Origin: Scytonema tolypothrichoides VB-61278
GTDB taxonomy: Bacteria > Cyanobacteriota > Cyanobacteriia > Cyanobacteriales > Nostocaceae
DNA: 35,602 nt
Assembly (NCBI RefSeq): GCF_000828085.3
Contig: NZ_JXCA02000024.1
Location: forward strand, 158,330 to 193,931
Reading direction: 5' to 3'
Made by a program: the position numbers and the translations under genes. The notes beneath the pieces are model-generated. The model was not told the origin of the DNA. It did no database searches and saw only the letters and a list, made by a program, of their open reading frames with translations. Positions within the stretch are counted from its first letter, which is position 1; every line of letters begins with the position of its first letter. Below are positions 25,068-33,253 of this stretch, in pieces.

Positions 25068-25394
25068 ATGATATCGTTATTACAATTCAAGCAATTAATA
25101 GAAAAAAGTTCAAAATGTCCTGAGTCACTGCCAAAAGCGTTGCAGGGCCTTTGGTACGATAAAAAAGGTGAGTGGGATACTGCACACGAAATAGTACAAG
25201 AAGACGCTAACGATGCTGATAGTGGTTGGGTTCACGCCTACCTGCACCGCAAAGAGGGTGATTTGATCAATGCTCGTTATTGGTACACACGTAGCGGTCA
25301 GTCAGAGTCAAAAGTAGAATTAGACCAGGAGTGGGAGCAGATAGCTTCCAATTTGCTGAGCAAGGTGAACCAAGCATGGATGCAAATGAACTGA
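25068..25394 (+). CDS. conserved hypothetical protein, about 108 residues
   Basis: A soluble, acidic alpha-helical protein (ISLLQFKQLIEKSSKCPESL, LWYDKKGEWDTAHEIVQED, WVHAYLHRKEGDLINARYWY). The pattern KGEWDTAHEIVQ...HAYLHRKEGDLINARYWY resembles a pair of short helical hairpins of the kind annotated as uncharacterised in many bacteria; no enzymatic motif is seen. I prefer the ATG at 25068 (TAGGTGA five bases upstream) over the GTG at 25062. Its end overlaps the start of the pentapeptide-repeat gene by 19 bases, so the two are co-translated. Confidence 0.75.
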   Translation: MISLLQFKQLIEKSSKCPESLPKALQGLWYDKKGEWDTAHEIVQEDANDADSGWVHAYLHRKEGDLINARYWYTRSGQSESKVELDQEWEQIASNLLSKVNQAWMQMN

Positions 25395-25744
25395 AGCGGC
25401 GTTATGTAGCAGGAGAGAGAGATTTTCCAAAAGCCAACCTTGCTAGAGTCAAGTTAATTCGAGCCTTGCTGGCTGGAGTTAACTTATTTGCAGCGGATTT
25501 AAGTGGAGCAAACCTAGCTAAAGCTAAATTGTGGGGAGCAAACCTTGGGGCAGCTAACTTAGCCAAAGCTAATTTAACGCGAGCTAACCTAAGCGGTGCT
25601 AACTTGCATGAAGCTAATCTGAGGGGAGCTAAGTTAAACTTTGCCAAGCTCTATGGAGCAAATTTGAGTGGGGCTTGCTACGACGATAGTACGCGCTTTT
25701 CTAGAGGTTTTGACCCTGTTAGTAGAAATATGCGAAAGGTTTGA
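25376..25744 (+). CDS. pentapeptide-repeat protein
   Basis: The 122-residue protein has a short N-terminal helix (MDANELKRRYVAGERDF) and then about 16 consecutive A(D/N)LxX units from residue 20 to 99 (ANLAKAKLWGANLGAANLAK, ANLSGANLHEANLRGAKLNF). These fold as a right-handed quadrilateral beta-helix. A charged tail (STRFSRGFDPVSRNMRK) follows. The layout is the common cyanobacterial form, and the role is unknown. The start at 25376 has AAGGTG upstream and overlaps the previous gene; a longer frame from 25331 is not needed. Confidence 0.85.
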   Translation: MDANELKRRYVAGERDFPKANLARVKLIRALLAGVNLFAADLSGANLAKAKLWGANLGAANLAKANLTRANLSGANLHEANLRGAKLNFAKLYGANLSGACYDDSTRFSRGFDPVSRNMRKV

Positions 25745-25808
25745 CCAATATACAGCGATCCGATTTTATAGTTTAAAGATAACACAGATAAGTTGCGAAA
25801 AACTCGCT

Positions 25809-26180
25809 ATGGCTGATGTAAATGGCACTTGGCTTGGAACTTACTGGCAACAAGGAATTCCTACCCGTTTTGAAGTGACATTGATTCAAAGTGGTAACAC
25901 ATTGACTGGTAGGATTTTGGATGACAGCGACTTGGGAGAAGCCCAGCTTACCGGTGAGGTAGTTGGGCGTCGTATCAGCTTTATCAAGCGCTACTTCACA
26001 ACTTCACCCGACCCAGTTACCTACGTTGGCACAATCTCAGAAAATGAAGATTATATCCAAGGACAGTGGAGTCTTAAACTTTGGGACTCTGGTCCTTGGG
26101 AAGCCCGACGCAGTGGGGATGCGCTTTTGGCAGATTTACAAACTCGTATAGAAAAAAAGGTTTCCTTAACGGGTGCATAA
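25809..26180 (+). CDS. small beta-rich hypothetical protein
   Basis: A 123-residue protein starting MADVNGTWLGTYWQQGIPTR. Alternating strands (FEVTLIQSGNTLTGRILDD, AQLTGEVVGRRISFIKRY, PVTYVGTISENEDYIQGQWS) and the GTWxGxYWQ opening suggest a small beta-barrel of the lipocalin-like or DUF type that binds a small ligand. I cannot name the family. No signal peptide. It lies 64 bp after the pentapeptide gene on the same strand. A longer frame from 25668 would overlap that gene and has no support. Confidence 0.75.
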   Translation: MADVNGTWLGTYWQQGIPTRFEVTLIQSGNTLTGRILDDSDLGEAQLTGEVVGRRISFIKRYFTTSPDPVTYVGTISENEDYIQGQWSLKLWDSGPWEARRSGDALLADLQTRIEKKVSLTGA

Positions 26181-26249
26181 CCTGACAGGAATTTTCCGGT
26201 ATCTAAACTAGGTTTGAGACAAGGAGTGAGAAAGTGGTGAATCGCATTT

Positions 26250-27044
26250 TCAAATTAATTCTCCACGCAGAACGGTAACTGCTTGTCCACTTATATAGAC
26301 ACGAGAACCACCATCATAACGCACCTTCAATATACCGCCCCGACTAGATGCCTGATATGCTAAGAACTCATCTTTACCAAGGCGATCGCGCCAAAACGGA
26401 CCCAGACAACAATGAGCAGCCCCAGTCACAGGATCTTCATTAACTCCCACTCCCGGTGCAAAAAAGCGAGAGACAAAATCGTACTCTGAGTCTTCGTGTG
26501 TTAAGCTAGTAACAATGGCTTTGGCAAGGGGTAACGCTTTCAGTAGCTCGAAGTTTGGCTGTATTTGTCGCACGAAATCTTCAGACTCCACCTCTACCAG
26601 ATAACCCAAAGAATTTTTCATCACCGTTCTCATCGGAACACCCAAAGCTTCACTGAGTTCAGGAGGAGCAGTTATTTGTTCTGAAGAATTTACAGGAAAA
26701 TCGAGTTCAATCCAACTTCCGTGCTTTTTAGCAATCAGCACTCCACTTTTGGTGTGGAAACGAGCGACTTCATCTGGCAAAAGATGCCCCTGTGACCAAA
26801 GAACATGAGCGCTAGCTAGGGTAGCATGACCACACAGTGGTACTTCTGTTGTAGGTGTGAACCAGCGCAGATGAAAACCATCTTCCTGCCTCACCAAAAA
26901 CGCAGTCTCAGATAAATTCATCTCTTGCGCCACTTTTTGCATCCAGTCTTCAGACTGGGGAGTAGGTAAAATGCAGACTGCAGCGGGATTACCTGCAAAA
27001 GGTGTGTTGCTAAATGCGTCTACTTGAGTAATAGTTTGTCCCAT
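26250..27044 (-). CDS. PhzF-family isomerase/epimerase-like protein
   Basis: The 264-residue protein has the PhzF signature: VDAFSNTPFAGNPAAVCIL (8-26), EMNLSETAFL (41-50) with the catalytic Glu46, FTPTTEVPLCGHATLASAHV and, in the second half, GVNEDPVTGAAHCCLGPFW. PhzF proteins act on small amino- or hydroxy-acids by proton shuttling with Glu. The length is normal. No phenazine genes are nearby, so the substrate is unknown. The gene is alone and convergent with the gene ending at 26180. Confidence 0.92.
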   Translation of the reverse strand: MGQTITQVDAFSNTPFAGNPAAVCILPTPQSEDWMQKVAQEMNLSETAFLVRQEDGFHLRWFTPTTEVPLCGHATLASAHVLWSQGHLLPDEVARFHTKSGVLIAKKHGSWIELDFPVNSSEQITAPPELSEALGVPMRTVMKNSLGYLVEVESEDFVRQIQPNFELLKALPLAKAIVTSLTHEDSEYDFVSRFFAPGVGVNEDPVTGAAHCCLGPFWRDRLGKDEFLAYQASSRGGILKVRYDGGSRVYISGQAVTVLRGELI

Positions 27045-27199
27045 ATCTCGAATTTGTTTTAAATATACTGATACATGGACGCGACATTTGCCCGGATATT
27101 TTTGGACAAAGTAACGATAGCGATGATTGATTTCAATACCTTAGCAATATTTGAATGCGCTTAATAGGTGCTGCAAATGACAACACCACGTTCTCCTCT

Positions 27200-27390
27200 G
27201 AAGAAACACGCTTAATAGGGAACAGGGAATAGGGAACAAAACAATTCAAAGTATGCCTGCGGCACGCTGCGCTATCAAAATTCAAAGTATGCGCTGCGGG
27301 CACGCTGCGCGTTCGCGTAGCGTCTCCGCAGGAGATACAAAAAAAATTCTTAATGAGCGAATTTTGAATTGATAATTTTGAATGTTTGAG
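27200..27390. repeat. dispersed repeats in the 27045-27489 gap
   Basis: TAGGGAACAGGGAATAGGGA (27216-27235) is a decayed heptamer repeat. Two partial copies of CAAAGTATG...GGCACGCTGCGC follow (27247 and 27285), then GTAGCGTCTCCGCAGGAGA, a common cyanobacterial palindrome, and AATTTTGAATT repeats. No coding frame or RNA gene is seen here. Confidence 0.55.
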
Positions 27391-27489
27391 CAGCGAGTGG
27401 GATGCTGCTAAATAAGCAACCCAAGGATTGTAACCAATTGCTAATAAAAGTTTATTGCTAATCTTGAGTGTTTATTTCTGGTAGTGACT

Positions 27490-28356
27490 TTAATTCAATT
27501 TATGAATTGATAACTGCCAGAGTTGGATGGAATAACACAGATGACGTTCAAAAATTGTACGTGCTGCTAACCCCTCGACAATTGGTTTGTCCAGCCAGCG
27601 CTTAAATGCCCAACGTCCCAATGCATGTAATGGTGGAACAGCGATCGCCACAACATCACTAATATATTTCATCGTAGTTAGCCCAAAAGTACGGAAATAA
27701 TCCAAAGACAAGTCAATCGTTGGTGCAACCGAGTTTGAGATGTCCTCAGCTTTGATTAAAGTGAACCCAGCCCGTTCCAAGGCTTCCTGAAGAACACTTG
27801 TGACATGACAATTGGAAAAGATACCCTCCTGGTATTCGGGATCAGAACGCATCATATCGGCAATCAGCAAGTAGCCGCCACTACTCAGTAAACGACCCGC
27901 ACCCTGAGCCAAATCGTTAACAGCAATATATTGGCTGCTTTCGCTGAACAGGATGAGATCGTAGGAGTGGGTTGGTTGAAAATCTTCAAATCTCGTTAAG
28001 TAGAAAGGTACTTTATTGTTGGTATTCTTAATAAACTTCTCTTGTTGAAGTGCGTCGGGTGCTAATCCCTCAACACTGAAACCACGTTCCAAAAAGTATT
28101 TCGCATTACCACCAATACCACAGCCTACGTCAAGCACGGTGCTTATTCCCTTTGGGATAAAACTGAATAGTTTGGCTGTATAAGCTTCTTGGGCAGCACG
28201 CAGAGAACTTAAAGTCAATTCCTCACTGCTGTCAGGTAATGTTTCCCAATACCCATAATGGAGATAGGAGGAACCTGTGACTCCCATATAGTAATCTATC
28301 GCTGCATTTTGGTAGCGAGTTGCTTTCGGAATTTCAATTGATTTTGGTTTCTGCAT
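27490..28356 (-). CDS. class I SAM-dependent methyltransferase
   Basis: A 288-residue methyltransferase with the motif VLDVGCGIGGNAKYFLERG (74-92), a second acidic motif weakened (SVEGLAPD), and DLILFSESSQYI / LLSSGGYLLIADMMRSD for the late motifs. The start IDYYMGVTGSSYLHYGYW resembles the small-molecule methyltransferases that act on lipophilic or quinone-type substrates (such as those of the UbiE/tocopherol type), but the substrate cannot be named. The preceding Rieske gene is 134 bp away on the same strand. The start has no clear ribosome site. Confidence 0.88.
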   Translation of the reverse strand: MQKPKSIEIPKATRYQNAAIDYYMGVTGSSYLHYGYWETLPDSSEELTLSSLRAAQEAYTAKLFSFIPKGISTVLDVGCGIGGNAKYFLERGFSVEGLAPDALQQEKFIKNTNNKVPFYLTRFEDFQPTHSYDLILFSESSQYIAVNDLAQGAGRLLSSGGYLLIADMMRSDPEYQEGIFSNCHVTSVLQEALERAGFTLIKAEDISNSVAPTIDLSLDYFRTFGLTTMKYISDVVAIAVPPLHALGRWAFKRWLDKPIVEGLAARTIFERHLCYSIQLWQLSIHKLN

Positions 28357-28490
28357 TTAGGGTTAAAGTTGGTGGATACTGCTGCACATTTCTTTTTAAT
28401 AATACGAGCGATCGCGCAAGCGTGTTCCGTATCAGTTCCCCAAACTTTTCTTTCTCGTTAAGTGCTCTTTTACACTTGACAAATACCAAA

Positions 28491-28913
28491 CTAAATGCGT
28501 TTCACCATAACAAAATTACCCTCTATCTTTGTTGTGTAAGTTGAGAGTGGTTTTGTGGCTGGACCCATTTGCACCTTACCGTCAAGTTTAAATTCAGAAG
28601 CGTGACAAGGACATAAAAATATTTTTTCCTTATTCAGCCATTCTACTGTACAACCCCTATGAGTGCAGGTGGGATTAACAGCTATCAAATTTTTACTTTT
28701 AGAAGTACCAACTACTAAAATTGAACCAACAGGTGACTTTTCATTGAATAACTGACCAGTTTTATCCAACTCAGCTACCGTCCCCACCCTTTGCCAATCT
28801 CCAGATGCTGATGATATCGCTGTAGTGTTTGGCTCAGAAGCTCTAACTTTCATAAGTAGGCTACTTACCAAAGAACCTATACCAATCCAAGTAAAAAAAT
28901 GACGACGTTTCAT
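28491..28913 (-). CDS. Tat-exported Rieske [2Fe-2S] protein
   Basis: The 140-residue protein starts with a twin-arginine signal (MKRRHFFTWIGIGSLVSSLL) and carries a full Rieske cluster motif: Cys83-Thr-His85 with Cys88 (CTHRGC), and Cys101-Pro-Cys103-His104 (CPCHASEF). GKVQMGPATKPL is the usual proline-loop segment. It is shorter than PetC of the cytochrome b6f complex and lacks the long membrane-anchor design, so it is an extra Rieske ferredoxin-like protein exported to the thylakoid lumen or periplasm. I chose the Met at 28913; the longer 164-residue reading has no support. Partner enzymes are not apparent, although a small secreted Cys-bearing protein lies upstream. Confidence 0.9.
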   Translation of the reverse strand: MKRRHFFTWIGIGSLVSSLLMKVRASEPNTTAISSASGDWQRVGTVAELDKTGQLFNEKSPVGSILVVGTSKSKNLIAVNPTCTHRGCTVEWLNKEKIFLCPCHASEFKLDGKVQMGPATKPLSTYTTKIEGNFVMVKRI

Positions 28914-29061
28914 TTTATTCAAATTCTGTAGAACAATCTGTAGACAATTTATTGAACAATACAATATTTGCTCACAAGCTGTCAAAGAGTAAGGGAAAAG
29001 AAAAAATCTCTTCCCTTGCTTCCTTGCTTTTTCTAATCTTAAAAATCAAGGAAAATCAATT

Positions 29062-29451
29062 CTACGGAAGGCTATTGCGCAGGCGACGCAAGCAATTTAT
29101 CGATGCAACACAATCACAGCCAAACATAGATACAGCAGCATCGCTTTCTGCATCTGTCACCCCAAGCAGAGCCTTTTCGTTATTCGTGTCGGTAGCGTCA
29201 ATATCTGGTGCGCCTTTCTTCAAATGAGACAATTGTTTAGCATTAGCGCAAAAATATTTACCGAGTTTTGGATGTTTGACACAAGCTTTTTGACCTTCTG
29301 CTGATACTGGTGTAGTAGTAGCCTCTGTACGCTTTACAGGTTCCGGATTGACTGGTTGACCAGCTGTGGTAACTTTACTCGTCATGACCAATGAGGCTAG
29401 AGAAATCAAAGCTGTGGATTTGGTAGTCAAAGCTATTAACAGTTTTTTCAT
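29062..29451 (-). CDS. small exported protein with Cys-rich C-terminus, unknown function
   Basis: A 129-residue protein with a signal peptide (MKKLLIALTTKSTALISLAS then LVMTSKVTTAG). A Thr/Pro-rich region comes next, and then a middle part with CVKHPKLGKYFCANAKQLSH. The C-terminus MFGCDCVASINCLRRL holds three of the five cysteines. The six-to-eight residue cysteine spacing suggests a disulphide-stabilised or metal-binding secreted domain. I do not recognise the family. It precedes the Rieske gene on the same strand (148 bp between), and both products are exported, so a joint role is possible. Confidence 0.65.
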   Translation of the reverse strand: MKKLLIALTTKSTALISLASLVMTSKVTTAGQPVNPEPVKRTEATTTPVSAEGQKACVKHPKLGKYFCANAKQLSHLKKGAPDIDATDTNNEKALLGVTDAESDAAVSMFGCDCVASINCLRRLRNSLP

Positions 29452-30039
29452 GCAATTTTCCTAGATGTAGGTTGACAATTAAAGTTGATGTTCTCTGGTG
29501 GCTTTGCAGAAAAATGATATTTCAAAGAACCTGGAGACTCAAAACAATTTACCCATCATATAATACGCTATGAAATAAATTGTTATCTTAGACTCACAGA
29601 TTCTTGACAAAGTAGTGGCAAAAAAATCAAAGTCATTTTTTTGATTTTTTACCTTCGTATCTTTTACATTTCTTTCTTTGCCAAACAGGAACTTTTTCAT
29701 GTTTCTACATGGTCAATAGTTACTTGGCAGAGAAATAGCAATCGATTATACTTTTACTCTCAGGCTCGCAACTATTATGTTGATAGCCTGTATAGTTGGT
29801 GAAAGTATACTTTATAGTAGTCTGTTGCTCCTTCAGTAAGTTCCAATTCGTCTGTAAAGACTTTGGTGATCATTGAGGTTAACTTAACTTCATGAACCAC
29901 CTTCAGTGTCACCTTGCGACTAACGGCTTAATCAAATGACGTTGTGAAACTTGTAGTTGCGTCTCAATTGCGTAACTACGAACCAGTCAACAGCTTTTTC
30001 TGGGCTTGACTAAAAACAATCTTTCCAGTTATGATAATA
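29452..30039. other. gap before the TetR gene, no gene seen
   Basis: AT-rich 590-bp stretch between the divergent secreted-protein gene and the TetR gene. Only a few A/T-rich promoter-like strings are present; the one clear site, the TetR operator, is listed separately. No open frame, RNA gene or repeat family is recognised. Confidence 0.5.
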
Positions 30040-30055
30040 CAGACCATTTGGTCTG
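30040..30055. promoter_or_regulatory. TetR operator 1 (perfect palindrome), in front of the TetR gene
   Basis: CAGACCATTTGGTCTG has perfect 7-bp arms around TT and ends 10 bases before the ATG of the TetR gene. It is the best version of the site that recurs at 30697 and 33212, and implies autorepression. Confidence 0.85.
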
Positions 30056-30065
30056 AAAAACGTAC

Positions 30066-30659
30066 ATGTCTAAAGGCGAAGAAACAAAAGAGAAAATTCT
30101 CCAACAAGCAGCCGAACTGTTTAATCAACAGGGGTATGCTGGGTCGTCTATTTCAGACATTATGCGTGTGACGGGATTACAGAAAGGAGGGATATACAAC
30201 CACTTTAAAAGCAAAGATGAATTAGCACTGCAAGCTTTTGACTTTGCGATCGCCCAACTCAGACACCATTATTTAGCCGCAGTCCGAACTAAGCATCATG
30301 CAGTTGAGCGCCTGCAAGCTATCTTTGATGTCTTTGGCAGCAATATCAATCACCCAATCATCAAAGGAGGGTGTCCCCTGCTGAATACTGCTGTTGAGAG
30401 TGATGACGCTCATCCTACTTTGCGTAAACGCACTCAACAAGCAATGGACTCTTGGCGTCAGTTGTTTTATCGAATTATCCAAAAAGGAATAGAAAAAGGT
30501 GAAATTCGCTCAACAGTTGATGCAGATGAAGTGACCACCATCATTATTTCCACACTTGAGGGAGCTGCGATGATGAGCAAGCTTTATGGAGACTCAATTC
30601 ATCTTGAGCGAGCAATCAATCATTTGACTAATTACCTCAACAGTCAATTGCGCATTTAA
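30066..30659 (+). CDS. TetR/AcrR-family transcriptional regulator
   Basis: The 197-residue protein has the classical TetR N-terminal HTH: KEKILQQAAELFNQQGYAGS (9-28), SISDIMRVTGLQKGGIYNHF (28-47), then KSKDELALQAFDF. The C-terminal ligand domain ends in the usual EVTTIIISTLEGAAMMSKLY with a short tail. Members of this subfamily (with GGIYNHFKSKDEL) control detoxification and small-molecule genes, releasing DNA when the ligand binds. The palindrome right before its start and two related ones downstream show the likely regulon: itself, SDR-PanB-GST, and GST-patatin. Confidence 0.93.
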   Translation: MSKGEETKEKILQQAAELFNQQGYAGSSISDIMRVTGLQKGGIYNHFKSKDELALQAFDFAIAQLRHHYLAAVRTKHHAVERLQAIFDVFGSNINHPIIKGGCPLLNTAVESDDAHPTLRKRTQQAMDSWRQLFYRIIQKGIEKGEIRSTVDADEVTTIIISTLEGAAMMSKLYGDSIHLERAINHLTNYLNSQLRI

Positions 30660-30676
30660 AGCAAGTGAACTTGCTT
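30659..30676. promoter_or_regulatory. 18-bp palindrome after the TetR stop codon
   Basis: AAGCAAGTGAACTTGCTT has perfect 8-bp arms around GA and overlaps the stop codon of the TetR gene. The 2-base centre makes a terminator hairpin unlikely; a second protein-binding site is possible. Confidence 0.45.
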
Positions 30677-30696
30677 GAATTTCATTTGCTGAAAAA

Positions 30697-30712
30697 AAGA
30701 CCGTTCAGTCTG
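30697..30712. promoter_or_regulatory. TetR operator 2, in front of the SDR-PanB-GST genes
   Basis: AAGACCGTTCAGTCTG keeps the AGACC-RTTY-RGTCT core of operator 1 and lies 42 bases before the SDR start. Confidence 0.8.
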
Positions 30713-30753
30713 AAAAAAACTTAGTGAAAAAATATAATTCAATTAGGAAAGCA

Positions 30754-31503
30754 ATGAGTGATTTTTGTGGTCAGGTGGCGTTGGTGACGGGAGCATCACG
30801 AGGTGTAGGCGCAAGCGTCGCCCGTTTGTTAGCTGAACGTGGTGCTGATGTAGTTATTAACTATCACAGCAAGAGTTCACGCGCTCTAGAAGTCGCCAAT
30901 ACGATACGTTCCATTGGTCGCCGTGCTCTCCTTGCTCAAGCTGATCTTACGATAGACAGCGATATGAAGAAAATGATAAAGCTTGTAGAGGAGCAGTTTG
31001 CACACCTTGACTTGCTTATCCTCAACGCGAGTGGGGGATTGGAAAAAGATAAGGCTTTGGACTATGCTATGCAACTCAACCTTACCGCTCAGGTACGTGC
31101 TGTTGACCTATCCTTATCACTGATGCCAAGAGGTGGACGCATTATTTTTGTGACCAGTCACCTTGCACACTTTTACGGGCAGAAGCCTGTTTCTCCAATA
31201 GTATACGAGCCAGTGGCACAGAGTAAAAAAGCTGGCGAGGAGGCTCTGCGATCTCGTATAGCGGAACTGGCGACCAGAGGTATTAAACTGCTAGTAGTCA
31301 GTGGCGACTTAATTGAAGGCACTATCACCCCTAAACTCATGCAACGTCATAACCCTGGTATGATAGAGTCTCGTCGCAAACAGGCAGGTTCTCTCCCTAG
31401 CGTTGAAGATTTTGCCTATGCCATTGTTGATTGTGCTGCAAATACTCAATTGGAAAGTGGAGCAACTATTTTCGTAGGAAGTACAGAATGGGAGATAGCC
31501 TAG
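30754..31503 (+). CDS. short-chain dehydrogenase/reductase-like protein without catalytic Tyr
   Basis: A 249-residue Rossmann-fold SDR. The cofactor motif is ALVTGASRGVG (9-19), LDLLILNASG (85-94) stands for the NNAG motif, and the catalytic-type Ser135 lies in FVTSHL. At the YxxxK position the sequence is VAQSK (154-158), so Lys is kept but Tyr is replaced by Val; Tyr151 lies three residues earlier in VYEP. I remember the YEPVAxSKxAGE form from an atypical SDR subfamily, so it is probably not a recent mutation. I chose the ATG at 30754 with AGGAAAG upstream over a GTG at 30724. First gene behind operator 2, 57 bp before the PanB-like gene. Confidence 0.9.
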   Translation: MSDFCGQVALVTGASRGVGASVARLLAERGADVVINYHSKSSRALEVANTIRSIGRRALLAQADLTIDSDMKKMIKLVEEQFAHLDLLILNASGGLEKDKALDYAMQLNLTAQVRAVDLSLSLMPRGGRIIFVTSHLAHFYGQKPVSPIVYEPVAQSKKAGEEALRSRIAELATRGIKLLVVSGDLIEGTITPKLMQRHNPGMIESRRKQAGSLPSVEDFAYAIVDCAANTQLESGATIFVGSTEWEIA

Positions 31504-31559
31504 GTATACTGGCAACACCAAGGCCTTCGCCTATTAACATTAAACTAAAAGAGTTTCCT

Positions 31560-32384
31560 ATGAAAAAAGACTCAGCTTACTTGCTGACCAAAAAACAAAA
31601 TCATCAGAAAATAGTAGCGCTCACAGCGTATGACTATCCTACTGCGCTGCTGCAAGATAGAGCTGGGGTAGATGTCATTTTTGTTGGTGACAGCGTAGGA
31701 ACTAATATTTTAGGTTATGACAGTGAGCAAGAAGTCACGATGGATGATATTGTCCATCATCTCAAAGCTGTTCGACGAGGAGTCTCGGAAGCATATATTC
31801 TTGCGGATTTGCCTTATGCTTGTTATGAAACTCCAAAGCAAGCTTTAGAAAATGCCCGAAAACTTTTAGCAAGTGGAGCAGACATTATTAAGTTAGAGGG
31901 TGTTCGAGAAGAAATCGTCAAGCATCTGATTGAAAATGAGATAAAAGTGTGTGGTCATCTTGGCTTGCTTCCACAAACTCAACAAGAGAAGAAAGTACAA
32001 GGAAAAAGTTTTGAACAAGCTAAAGAATTAATTGAAGGTGCACTAACTTTAGAAAGAATTGGGATATCTGTACTCTTACTTGAACTTATTCCTGAAGAGC
32101 TGGGTCAAATCATCACTTCAAAGCTAAAAATTCCTACAATTGGCATTGGTTCAGGTCGGTTTACTGATGGGCAAGTTCTTATTGTTAACGACATTTTAGG
32201 AATCACACCTCGTAAACTTAAACTGGCAACAAAGTATCAAGATTATCAAACTCTGACTGTTCAAGCAATAGAACAGTACAAAGAAGAAGTTGAGCAAAAG
32301 ATATTTCCTTCCGAAGAGAATGTTCGACACATGCCGCAAGAAGAATTACAAAATCTTACTGAATGGGTAAAGCAAAGTTTATGA
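31560..32384 (+). CDS. PanB-like ketopantoate hydroxymethyltransferase
   Basis: A 274-residue protein of the PanB/PEP-mutase barrel family. Visible are VALTAYDYPTALLQDRAGVD (about 17-36), VGDSVGTNILGYD, VTMDDIVHHLKAVRRG, GADIIKLEGV, CGHLGLLPQT, and GIGSGRFTDGQVLIVNDILGI; Asp and Glu ligands of the PanB site are in place. PanB moves a hydroxymethyl group from methylene-tetrahydrofolate to 2-oxoisovalerate for pantothenate. Its place in a TetR-controlled set with SDR and GST genes suggests a second, specialised copy acting on another 2-oxo acid, so I leave out the symbol. The stop overlaps the next ATG (ATGA), so the GST is co-translated. Start at 31560 replaces a long unsupported extension. 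Confidence 0.88.
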   Translation: MKKDSAYLLTKKQNHQKIVALTAYDYPTALLQDRAGVDVIFVGDSVGTNILGYDSEQEVTMDDIVHHLKAVRRGVSEAYILADLPYACYETPKQALENARKLLASGADIIKLEGVREEIVKHLIENEIKVCGHLGLLPQTQQEKKVQGKSFEQAKELIEGALTLERIGISVLLLELIPEELGQIITSKLKIPTIGIGSGRFTDGQVLIVNDILGITPRKLKLATKYQDYQTLTVQAIEQYKEEVEQKIFPSEENVRHMPQEELQNLTEWVKQSL

Positions 32385-33190
32385 ACACAGACAAAAATCA
32401 ATCTAATATCAAGATGTTGTCTCATTCCCTCACTAGTAACAGAAAACCCTTTCGTCTGATTACAATCCCTGTCAGTCATTATTGTGAAAAAGCAAGATGG
32501 GCACTCACAAGACTAAAACTTCCTTATATTGAAGAACCTCATATGCCACCATTTCATCTATTAGCAACAGGTCGAGTTGGTGGAAAATCAACTCCTGTTA
32601 TGCTCACTGAAGCTGGTTCTTTAACTGATTCAACTGATATCTTACTTTACCTAGACAAAGTTGCCCCTGATAACGCTAAGTTATACCCCACTAACCCTAA
32701 CTCACGCCGACAAGTAGAACAACTAGAAAATTTATTTAATGAGCAGCTTGGACCTGCTACACGTCGTTGGGCTTATTTTCACACCATGAATGACTCCAAG
32801 TTGATGCAACGCGGATGGTGTAATGGTGTGCCTTTTGTTGAACGGGTATTATTTCCAGTCGTCTTTCCTACAGTCCGCTCAATTGTTCGGCAGAAACTAA
32901 ACATAACTCAAGAGTCTGCATCACAAGCTTACGAACAAATCAACAGCATTTTTGAGCAAGTGAGCGAATTATTAACAGATGGACGTACTTATTTAGTTGG
33001 AAACAACTTTTCTGCAGCTGATCTCACCTTTGCGGCGCTTGCTGCTCCTGCTGTTAGACCGCCAGAACATCCAATGAGTTCTGCTAGCTTGGAGGAATTG
33101 CCATCCAAATTGGTCTGTGAGATTAAGAAATTCCGCGAAACCCCAGCCGGAGCTTTTGTACTGCGTCTTTATCACGATAGAAATCATTAA
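32381..33190 (+). CDS. glutathione S-transferase family protein (first)
   Basis: A 269-residue GST-like protein. The N-terminal thioredoxin-fold part reads FRLITIPVSHYCEKARWALT, with LPYIEEPHMPPFHLL, GGKSTPVML and LTDSTDILLYLDK for the glutathione-site strands. The C-terminal helical domain ends with YLVGNNFSAADLTFAALAAP, the usual GST hydrophobic-core motif (N-capping S-x-x-D). SHYCEKARWAL is a Ser/Cys-type active site. It overlaps the PanB-like gene by four bases. It may conjugate, reduce or isomerise the product of the two preceding enzymes. Confidence 0.9.
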   Translation: MNTDKNQSNIKMLSHSLTSNRKPFRLITIPVSHYCEKARWALTRLKLPYIEEPHMPPFHLLATGRVGGKSTPVMLTEAGSLTDSTDILLYLDKVAPDNAKLYPTNPNSRRQVEQLENLFNEQLGPATRRWAYFHTMNDSKLMQRGWCNGVPFVERVLFPVVFPTVRSIVRQKLNITQESASQAYEQINSIFEQVSELLTDGRTYLVGNNFSAADLTFAALAAPAVRPPEHPMSSASLEELPSKLVCEIKKFRETPAGAFVLRLYHDRNH

Positions 33191-33211
33191 ACAAATTTTT
33201 TTGTTCATTGA

Positions 33212-33227
33212 CAGACCGTTCAGTCTT
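33212..33227. promoter_or_regulatory. TetR operator 3, in front of the second GST
   Basis: CAGACCGTTCAGTCTT shares 14 consecutive bases (AGACCGTTCAGTCT) with operator 2 and lies 26 bases before the next ATG. It shows that the second GST and patatin-like gene have their own, equally controlled promoter. Confidence 0.8.
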
Positions 33228-33253
33228 TTATATAAAATTTAGGAGAATTCTCA

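Noticed and set aside
28952-29227. 91-codon plus-strand frame opposite the Rieske and secreted-protein genes
   Set aside because: Antisense of the better-supported secreted-protein gene, which has a clear signal peptide.
31431-31559. Upstream extension of the PanB-like frame
   Set aside because: Overlaps the end of the SDR gene in another frame; PanB homology begins at the Met at 31560.
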